11,773 bases of DNA, taken from the NCBI GenBank assembly GCA_004347865.1, contig QNUZ01000046.1, positions 1-11,773 of the forward strand, read 5' to 3'. Below are positions 6,488 through 11,773 of this stretch, piece by piece. Position numbers and translations under genes: made by a program. How positions within the stretch are numbered: position 1 is the stretch's first letter; each line of letters begins with the position of its first letter. This stretch comes from Archaeoglobi archaeon (GTDB lineage Archaea > Halobacteriota > Archaeoglobi > Archaeoglobales > Archaeoglobaceae). The notes under the pieces are model-generated. The model had not been told where the DNA came from. It did no database searches and saw nothing but the letters and a program-made list of their open reading frames with translations.

Positions 6488-7836
6488 TAGCCCGACTGCA
6501 ATTTTATTCTTTCACCAAGAACGCACGGTCCGAATCTCAAACCGCCCATTGGGTTCTTTGGATTTCCCAGAGCGTTCATGCACCTTGCCATCACTGCAGC
6601 CCCCCTTGCAAGACCATCATCAACAAAAACGATGTTTTTCTCGGGCTTCTTGTAAAAACCCAGATCTCTGAGTTCCTGAAGAAACAGCCATGGCTTCTTT
6701 CCGGTGATGCCCGCCCTTCCTGTCACCCCTATCGCCATATCCTCCATGAAAAAACCTTCAGAGCTCACGAGTTCTAGAACTTTTCTGAATATCTTCGCCA
6801 TTAAAACATCTATGGTTGCCAGAAGGAGTTTCATATCCCCTATTTCCGAGCCGATCTTTTCTAGTTCTCCGAACTTGCTTCCATTCTCTCCTACATCGCA
6901 TCCGACGAGCAGTATGCCCGCATCCTCAGCTGCCTTTGCATTCACAGGGATCTTGCCGAATTTCCTGCAGTTTGAAGGGACCCTTTCAACCCTTATGCGT
7001 TTAAGAATTTCCTCTGCAAGCTGAAATGCCTCCTCTCCAATGTTATAATTCCCCTCAAACTTCAGATCTATTGCAGCGGATTCCTTTTTCCTTAAAAAAC
7101 CCTTTGCGAGCACGTCTGGTATTGCCCCCCCAAGACCGCAGAAGTTTCCGATCGTCCTTGCGTAGGGGAGATCATCGTTGGTTATTCTACCCTTAAAGGT
7201 CGTACCGAAGTCCATGGAAATGCAGGGATTTCTGAAGTCAACATCCGTCCACTTTGCACCCTCCTTGATGCCGGCGGTTGACAGCTCCCCCTCCATTTCG
7301 TTTGCCACAATTTCAGCCCCCGTTGACCCCCTCGGAGGCAAAACTCCCGCAACTGATCCGTCAAAGAAAACCTTGTCCAGAAGGCTGTACTTCCTTATCT
7401 TCTCAGGCAGGTTATCCTTTGCAACGGCTGGAACCATTCTTCCGGGCGGTACCCCAGCCAAAAGAGCTCCATCAGCCAGGGCCTGAATGAAGGTACCTAT
7501 GTCGTTCGGATTTTCAAAATGCGCCACGACGCCTGTCGAGCGAACGACGAAGTCTATGTCAGAAACGCTTATACCGGCTTTGTTGCAGGATTCCTTAATG
7601 CAGTCACTTACGATTTCGGCAACAGACTGCCTTGTAAGCGGAGTGCCAAAAATAGTTTCCCCAAAGATGGTTTCACCAAATCTCGGTTTTCTCACACTTC
7701 TGGTGAGCCTCACAGTCTTATTAACAAGATAGGTCCTTCCAGTTTCCAGATCTGTTCCCGTGAGAACGCATTTCGTTGTTGTGTTTCCAACCTCAACGGA
7801 GGCAACTATGAAAAGCGTGATTCCTCTTTCCTCCAT
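6475..7836 (-). CDS. mmp14: Methanogenesis marker protein 14 (ASKHA-fold ATPase family)
   Basis: A 453-residue protein of the Mmp14 family, with an acetate/sugar kinase-Hsp70-actin-type ATPase fold related to BadF/BcrA activators. Phosphate-1 motif VEVGNTTTK (14-22), phosphate-2 MDFGTTFKG (208-216), a third glycine block AIGVTGRAG (368-376) and the adenosine motif VFVDDGLARGAAVM (403-416) are visible. Family blocks ADGALLAGVPPGRM and NEMEGELSTAGIKEGAKW are intact. It is found in MCR-bearing archaea; the function is unknown, though reductive activation of a metal enzyme is a reasonable guess from the BadF-like fold. An in-frame ATG at 7923 would add 29 residues, but these look unconserved and would cross a TATA box at 7872-7866, so 7836 is preferred. 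It follows nifB on the same strand and converges on A2. Mmp15, another BadF-related marker, is the main alternative name. Confidence 0.87.
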   Translation of the reverse strand: MEERGITLFIVASVEVGNTTTKCVLTGTDLETGRTYLVNKTVRLTRSVRKPRFGETIFGETIFGTPLTRQSVAEIVSDCIKESCNKAGISVSDIDFVVRSTGVVAHFENPNDIGTFIQALADGALLAGVPPGRMVPAVAKDNLPEKIRKYSLLDKVFFDGSVAGVLPPRGSTGAEIVANEMEGELSTAGIKEGAKWTDVDFRNPCISMDFGTTFKGRITNDDLPYARTIGNFCGLGGAIPDVLAKGFLRKKESAAIDLKFEGNYNIGEEAFQLAEEILKRIRVERVPSNCRKFGKIPVNAKAAEDAGILLVGCDVGENGSKFGELEKIGSEIGDMKLLLATIDVLMAKIFRKVLELVSSEGFFMEDMAIGVTGRAGITGKKPWLFLQELRDLGFYKKPEKNIVFVDDGLARGAAVMARCMNALGNPKNPMGGLRFGPCVLGERIKLQSGYYTS

Positions 7837-7865
7837 CGAGGCGCCATCAGCCTTTCTGTGTAAGG

Positions 7866-7874
7866 ATATATACT
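7866..7874 (-). promoter_or_regulatory. Putative promoter of mmp14
   Basis: On the minus strand, AGTATATAT (7874-7866) lies after the nifB stop (7918-7916) with a purine-rich AAAAAGCG upstream as possible BRE. Transcription would start near 7844, giving about an 8-base leader before ATG 7836, where no clear ribosome site exists. This would let mmp14 be expressed apart from the upstream operon. Confidence 0.5.
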
Positions 7875-7915
7875 CGCTTTTTGCAATTCTTGGTTTAGAA
7901 GATAAAATGGAAAGT

Positions 7916-8782
7916 CTAACCATGGAAGTAAGTACTTCCCGTAGCCCTTTCCTTCCCCGGGATGCCGCAAGCGTCTGCTCTGCACTGTCTGCACAGTCTG
8001 AATACCCTGAGGTGTTTCGAAGCTATCTCCCGGGCCTTTTCAAGCTCCTCGCAGGTTGGCTTCCTCCAGTCTTTGAAGCTGTGAAGGGGGATCAGGGGAA
8101 TTATATTCATTATAAAAGCTCCTCTCTTCTTGCTTTCGACTGCAATCTTCTCAATCTCTCCCTCGTTCAGACCGGGAATTAGGACCGTGTTTATTTTGAC
8201 AGCCATTCCCCTGTCCGCAGAAGCTTTTAACCCTTCGAGCTGTTTCTCTATGAGGAACTTTGCAGCCTCCACTCCTTTAAGTCTTTTTCCGCCGTAATCA
8301 ACCCATTCGTAAATCTTTGCACCTATTTCTGGGTTTATGGCGTTGATCGTAACAGTAACAGTCTTTACGTTCAATCTGTCGAGCTCCTCTGCTTTTTCTG
8401 CCAATAGAAGTCCGTTGGTGGCTATGCAGAGTATTAGCTCGGGATATTTCTCGTGAACCAGCTTAAGGGTTCTGAAAGATTCCTCGTTTGCAAGAACTTC
8501 TCCCGGCCCGGCAATTCCGACAACCTTTAGGGGATAATTCTTCCTGGCCTCCTCCACTCTCTTCAGGGCTTCCTCCGCATTAACTATGCATGCAGAAACA
8601 CCCGGACGGTACTCACACTTGTCTATCTTCCTTGTGCAGTAACCGCACTGAATGTTGCATCTCGGAGCGACGGGCAGATGAATTCTTGCGAACTTGAAGT
8701 GAGCCTCGTGGCTGTAGCATGGATGGGCAGAAGTCAGATGGGCAAACTTACTGCCAACCTTTTCCCAGGTTTCATCCTTCAT
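7916..8782 (-). CDS. nifB: NifB-type radical SAM complex iron-sulfur cluster synthase
   Basis: A 288-residue NifB of the short archaeal type, without the C-terminal NafY/NifX domain. NifB fuses two [4Fe-4S] units with a SAM-derived carbide and sulfite-derived sulfur to make the [8Fe-9S-C] precursor of nitrogenase cofactors. HPCYSHEAH (20-28) with His20 and Cys22, the radical SAM motif Cys42-X3-Cys46-X2-Cys49 (VAPRCNIQCGYC), GIAGPGEVLAN (89-99) for SAM, Cys119 (LCIATNGL), VTINAINPE (144-152) and Cys264-X2-Cys267 (CRQCRADA) are all in place. The cysteine after the radical SAM motif is Cys56 (DKCEYRPGV), shifted from the DCxNESRPGV of classical NifB, with one residue fewer before RPGV. The ATG at 8782 has GAGG upstream and lies two bases after the DUF169 gene. 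No nitrogenase genes are in the window, so the product may serve another metalloenzyme. Family call strong; product inferred. Confidence 0.9.
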   Translation of the reverse strand: MKDETWEKVGSKFAHLTSAHPCYSHEAHFKFARIHLPVAPRCNIQCGYCTRKIDKCEYRPGVSACIVNAEEALKRVEEARKNYPLKVVGIAGPGEVLANEESFRTLKLVHEKYPELILCIATNGLLLAEKAEELDRLNVKTVTVTINAINPEIGAKIYEWVDYGGKRLKGVEAAKFLIEKQLEGLKASADRGMAVKINTVLIPGLNEGEIEKIAVESKKRGAFIMNIIPLIPLHSFKDWRKPTCEELEKAREIASKHLRVFRLCRQCRADACGIPGKERATGSTYFHG

Positions 8783-8784
8783 TC

Positions 8785-9519
8785 TCAGCCCCCTCTTGCT
8801 TTTAGTGCCTTGTATGCCTTTTTATCCCTTGCGCTCGGCATGGCATTTTGCGAGAAGTACTTCACGTAGTCGAAAACATCTTCAAAGAGCTTGTACGGAA
8901 ATCCGATCAGGGCTTCATCATCGGCTATATCGGTGGCCATCCTGCAACCGAAGCAGCCGAGGCTGAGGTTTACTTTTTGCCTCTTGTAGGGGATTGCCGT
9001 GCAGTCAAGGCACGTTGCCCTCATCACGGCTGAATTCGTTTCAATTCTTTCCCCCCTATTCGCATTCACACATGCGAGGAGGATCCACATCAGCCTTTCA
9101 GGCTGATCCTCAATTATTACAACGTCGGGCTCCATAATCGCTGTCTCGAGAGGGAAGAGGTACAGATCCTCGATTTCTCCGGGCCTGAAAGACTCAACTT
9201 CGGCGTAGATTTTGCTTCCTATGGAAGGGTCTTTGGCTATTCCAATCTTCAGGGTGTGTTCACCGGTTTTGAATCCTTCAGGAAGTTCCTTAAATCCAAA
9301 CACAGCTGCTGAAGCAGCGCAGCCGATTTCTTCTTTGCCCAAAAGCACATGTTCTCCTTTTCTGGCCTGCATTAATGCTTGGCAGTATCTGTAGCCCTTA
9401 AGCCTTTTAGCGTCAACATCCAGACGTTTGGGTGAGATTTTTACGCCTACGGGATAGCCCCTAAGACCAAGAATTTCCCTGAGCTCCTTGGCCTTACTTC
9501 TCAGCTCGGAAATCTCCAT
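8785..9519 (-). CDS. DUF169 family protein
   Basis: A 244-residue DUF169 member from ATG 9519, which has GGTGGT just upstream; a GTG at 9531 is in frame but sits within that ribosome site. The family signature is visible as GYPVGVKI (21-28), GYRYCQALMQA (42-52), GCAASAAVFGF (66-76) and a C-terminal cysteine-rich block with Cys170-X2-Cys173 and Cys189-X2-Cys192 (LGCFGCR). Cys46, Cys67 and Cys150 add further candidate ligands. The cysteine content suggests metal or cluster binding, but no function is established for the family. No signal peptide or membrane helix is apparent. It lies 21 bases after the HdrD-like gene and two bases before nifB, so it is a likely operon partner of nifB. A role in handling iron, sulfur or electrons for cluster synthesis is inference. 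Confidence 0.85.
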   Translation of the reverse strand: MEISELRSKAKELREILGLRGYPVGVKISPKRLDVDAKRLKGYRYCQALMQARKGEHVLLGKEEIGCAASAAVFGFKELPEGFKTGEHTLKIGIAKDPSIGSKIYAEVESFRPGEIEDLYLFPLETAIMEPDVVIIEDQPERLMWILLACVNANRGERIETNSAVMRATCLDCTAIPYKRQKVNLSLGCFGCRMATDIADDEALIGFPYKLFEDVFDYVKYFSQNAMPSARDKKAYKALKARGG

Positions 9520-9540
9520 TTTAACCACCAAAAATTAAAA

Positions 9541-10707
9541 TTAAGCGCATCTTATGTCCTCTCCCTTGTATTCTCCCTTCACGGCGAGATTGTTGACCAA
9601 TTCCACGAGGTCAACTACCTTCAATTGTATCCCCTGTTCATCTGCCATCTGTTTCAGATGATACTTGCAGAAGGGGCAGCATGAAACGAGATACTCTGCC
9701 CCAGTTTCCTTTGCTTCCTGAATTCTGTTTTTGCCCATAGCTCCAGCGAGATCCTTGAACTGAGATTTAACCCCGCCACCTGATCCGCAGCAGAAAGACT
9801 CGCCTCTGTTTCTCTCCATCTCTATTAGCTCCGCACCAATCGCCTTTATAACTTCCCTCGGTTCCTCGTATACCTTCGTGTGCCTTCCCAGATGGCAGGG
9901 ATCGTGATAGGTAACTTTAGCCGAGATCTTTTGCGGAGAGAGCTTCCCTTCCTTTATGAGCCGGTTCACCAACTGGGACGTGTGAAGGACTTCGAAGTTC
10001 CACTCTAAGCCGAGTTCCTTTGCGATCTTCGGATAGTCTATGAGTATCGTCCTGTAGCATCCTGCACAGCTCGAAACGATCGTCTTAACGCCCCTCTTCT
10101 TCCACTCCTCGTAATTCTTCCTGAAAAGCCCGTAAGCTATGTCTCTCTGTCCCGTCCTTAGGAAGGGTGAACCGCAGCAGTATTCGTTCTTTCCTGCGTA
10201 TGCAAATTTGAGTCCCACCTTGTTGAACAGATCGACCGTGTTTTTCGCCAGCTCTACTGCCCTGAAACTTGCGGTGCAGCCTGCAAAATACATTATTTCT
10301 GCATTCTCCTCGTATTTGTATCCCTTGATCCAATCCTCCTTTTTCTCCTTCGGCTCACCGTAGGGGTTGTCAGTCTGCAGTGCAAGCTCTCTAAGCTTTT
10401 TGTGCGCAGGCAAGGGAGCTAAACCTTCCTTGACCATCTCTGCTCTTGCCATCTCCCAAAGTTCGACAAGATGCAGCGCCGTCTGGCACTGCTCTTCACA
10501 GGCCCCGCAGGTTGTGCACCTGTAAAAGTCCTCAACAAGTTTCGGTTCGAGCTTTATCTTCTTGTTCTTTAGCCCTTTAAGCATGTAAACTCTTCCCCTG
10601 GGTGATACGCTTTCCCACTTGATCGATTGAAAAGCCGGGCAGACTCTGCAGTAGAAGCACTGTGCGCATGCATGGAGCATTTCTTCTAACTCCTTCTCGA
10701 GCTTCAT
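9541..10707 (-). CDS. HdrD/GlcF-like Fe-S oxidoreductase subunit with two CCG domains
   Basis: A 388-residue protein with two N-terminal ferredoxin motifs, Cys14, 17, 20, 23 (CAQCFYCRVC) and Cys64, 67, 70, 74 (CTTCGACEEQC), followed by two CCG domains. The first has Cys144, the Cys177-Cys178 pair and Cys214/Cys217; the second has Cys271 (DPCHLGRH), the Cys306-Cys307 pair and Cys343, 344, 347. CCG domains hold non-cubane [4Fe-4S] clusters in heterodisulfide reductases HdrB/HdrD and occur in GlcF and LutA-type subunits. The start codon overlaps the stop of the FAD-linked oxidase gene (ATGA at 10707-10704), with a strong AAGGTGAT ribosome site, so the two make one enzyme. Likely roles are 2-hydroxyacid (lactate or glycolate) oxidation or a cytoplasmic disulfide/electron-transfer enzyme. 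The position upstream of DUF169 and nifB leaves open an electron-supply role. Confidence 0.88.
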   Translation of the reverse strand: MKLEKELEEMLHACAQCFYCRVCPAFQSIKWESVSPRGRVYMLKGLKNKKIKLEPKLVEDFYRCTTCGACEEQCQTALHLVELWEMARAEMVKEGLAPLPAHKKLRELALQTDNPYGEPKEKKEDWIKGYKYEENAEIMYFAGCTASFRAVELAKNTVDLFNKVGLKFAYAGKNEYCCGSPFLRTGQRDIAYGLFRKNYEEWKKRGVKTIVSSCAGCYRTILIDYPKIAKELGLEWNFEVLHTSQLVNRLIKEGKLSPQKISAKVTYHDPCHLGRHTKVYEEPREVIKAIGAELIEMERNRGESFCCGSGGGVKSQFKDLAGAMGKNRIQEAKETGAEYLVSCCPFCKYHLKQMADEQGIQLKVVDLVELVNNLAVKGEYKGEDIRCA

Positions 10708-11773
10708 GGTATCACCTTCTGGGTAATTTTCATCGCCCAGGCCATTGCACCTTTCGGAAGAACCTTTCCGGGGTTTAGCTGATTTTTCGGATCAACCACT
10801 TTCTTGAATTTCATGATTTCATCGAGGTCCTTCCCTAGAACAGTCTTTGCCTCGCAGCTGAGATAGAACCCCGTGGAGTAGGGAACACCTCTCATTTTCT
10901 TAGCGGTTTTGAGGGCTCTTATGCTATTAAACCACGTCAAAACGTATTCAAGAAACTTTCTTTCATCTGATGGTATGAAAGTCAACACTGCACCCTTTTT
11001 TCCTTTTGAATACCAGATCTCGCTTCCATGTGGCTTCTTTATCATTTTCTTCAGCCTGTTGAGATAGGCCGGGATCGAATCTGCAGGAAGGACATTTTCA
11101 GCAGCAACCAATCCTGGGCCTAGTCTTCTGACTCTCATTGGATAAAATCTTTTCTCCCAGATCTCCTCTCCCAAACCTTCATCTCCATCTAGCTTTTCCG
11201 TGGTTGCCACCATCAGAACGTCCTTTTCGGGCATATCCGTTCCAAAAGATTCGTTTTTCAGCTTGACATATCCTGCATCTAGGAAGAGTCCCGCGTAATG
11301 GTCTCCTGCAAATACTATCTTGTTTGCCTCACGGGCCGACACGTGGAAACCGTAGTAGTTCATGTCCTCCATTTCCTTCACTTTTACCCAGGCTTTTGTT
11401 ATTATCCCCGTTATTCCCTCCATGCCCAAATAATACTTCAGCTCATTTCCCGAAACTTCCCTGACACCGCTAAAATCGGCAATTCTGAGCTTCTCAACGT
11501 TATCCGCAATTCCGCCGTATTTGAGGCTCCCAACACCGTAACCGCCCTGTGCAATCCAGCCTGCAACAGTCGAGGAGGGGGCGCTTGTTGGATAAACCCT
11601 CAAGGTGAGGTTTTTCTTGTTCAGCTTCTTTTCTATTTCCCACCAAACCGCTCCCGGGGAGCATTTAATAATCTGGTTCTCCTCATCGATCTCAAAATCG
11701 TCCATTCTTGTGAAGTCTATCATTATCGTCTTTCTGCCCGATAATCTAAACATGGCTATGTCCTTAGGCGGTA
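10704..11773 (-). CDS. FAD-linked oxidase, GlcD/D-lactate dehydrogenase family (5' end missing)
   Basis: The window holds the C-terminal 356 codons; the reading frame stays open to the right edge, where PPKDIAMFRLSGRKT continues the N-terminal FAD domain, so the real start lies outside. A Met at 11753 is internal. The PCMH-type FAD-binding remainder shows CSPGAVWWEIEKKL, SAPSSTVAGWIAQGGYGVGS and YGGIADNVEKLRIAD. The FAD-oxidase C-terminal domain ends with the signature VDPKNQLNPGKVLP. Such proteins oxidise 2-hydroxyacids such as lactate or glycolate and pass electrons to an Fe-S partner, here the HdrD-like protein whose gene overlaps by four bases. The family is common in Archaeoglobi and in other anaerobes, and the substrate cannot be told from the fragment. 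It leads a run continuing to DUF169 and nifB. Confidence 0.87.
   Translation of the reverse strand, partial: PPKDIAMFRLSGRKTIMIDFTRMDDFEIDEENQIIKCSPGAVWWEIEKKLNKKNLTLRVYPTSAPSSTVAGWIAQGGYGVGSLKYGGIADNVEKLRIADFSGVREVSGNELKYYLGMEGITGIITKAWVKVKEMEDMNYYGFHVSAREANKIVFAGDHYAGLFLDAGYVKLKNESFGTDMPEKDVLMVATTEKLDGDEGLGEEIWEKRFYPMRVRRLGPGLVAAENVLPADSIPAYLNRLKKMIKKPHGSEIWYSKGKKGAVLTFIPSDERKFLEYVLTWFNSIRALKTAKKMRGVPYSTGFYLSCEAKTVLGKDLDEIMKFKKVVDPKNQLNPGKVLPKGAMAWAMKITQKVIP

Noticed and set aside
6488..6520. T-rich stretch after A2 as a terminator
   Set aside because: It lies inside mmp14 coding sequence and has no stem-loop or long T-run that I can support.
7652..7681. Two imperfect 15-base tandem copies in mmp14 (encoding FGETI twice)
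   Set aside because: About 12 of 15 bases match, but the protein aligns without insertion to my recollection of the family segment, so recent duplication is not supported.
6475..7923. A longer mmp14 starting at ATG 7923, overlapping the end of nifB
   Set aside because: The extra 29 residues look unlike the family, the region contains a TATA box, and the 453-residue form from 7836 fits my recollection of the family length better.
7916..8782. Reading the nifB locus as a nitrogen-fixation cluster
   Set aside because: No nifH, D, K, E, N or regulatory nif genes are in the window; only nifB is present.
1..11773. tRNA or rRNA genes, CRISPR repeats, insertion sequences
   Set aside because: None were seen; nearly all bases are accounted for by coding sequence and short promoter gaps.

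Overview
This window looks like chromosomal DNA of an archaeon that uses methyl-coenzyme M reductase (MCR), most likely an Archaeoglobi-type lineage or a related methanogen/alkane-oxidiser. Three kinds of evidence point there. Four or five genes belong to families largely restricted to MCR-bearing archaea: MtxX/Mmp4, Mmp8, MCR component A2, Mmp14 and an archaeal-length NifB. Promoters have archaeal BRE/TATA form, often at leaderless spacing. A 4-hydroxybutyryl-CoA dehydratase/HpaB-family enzyme and a FAD plus HdrD-like oxidoreductase pair also recall Archaeoglobus. No mcr genes are present, so the lineage and the MCR link are inferred.

Layout: (A) 1-677, minus, the N-terminal 225 residues of an AbfD/HpaB-family flavoenzyme, cut by the left edge. 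(B) 678-899, a divergent promoter region. (C) 900-1478, plus, a leaderless metallo-beta-lactamase-fold hydrolase. (D) 3292-1470, minus, a three-gene unit: C_GCAxxG_C_C protein, iron-sulfur flavoprotein, MtxX/Mmp4. (E) 3405-6487, plus, a three-gene unit divergent from D: DUF2284 metal-binding protein, Mmp8, component A2. (F) from beyond the right edge to 6475, minus, a five-gene run: FAD-linked oxidase, HdrD/GlcF-like Fe-S protein, DUF169 protein, NifB, Mmp14. B/C-type convergent ends overlap by 9 bp (1470-1478) and E/F ends by 13 bp (6475-6487). Coding density is very high and there are no RNA genes, CRISPR arrays or mobile elements that I can see.

How the genes may work together: component A2 is the ATPase that drives reductive activation of the nickel cofactor F430 in MCR. 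That activation complex has been reported to carry complex Fe-S clusters resembling the NifB product. Here a NifB with a full set of plausible cluster ligands lies in one strand run with mmp14, and that run converges on the mmp8-A2 operon, with no nitrogenase genes in view. The most interesting reading is therefore a locus for MCR activation and complex Fe-S cofactor supply. The surrounding cysteine-rich genes (DUF2284, C_GCAxxG_C_C, Isf-like, DUF169, HdrD-like) would be candidate electron carriers or metallocluster accessory proteins. This link is a hypothesis from gene order and family knowledge; it is not proven by the sequence.
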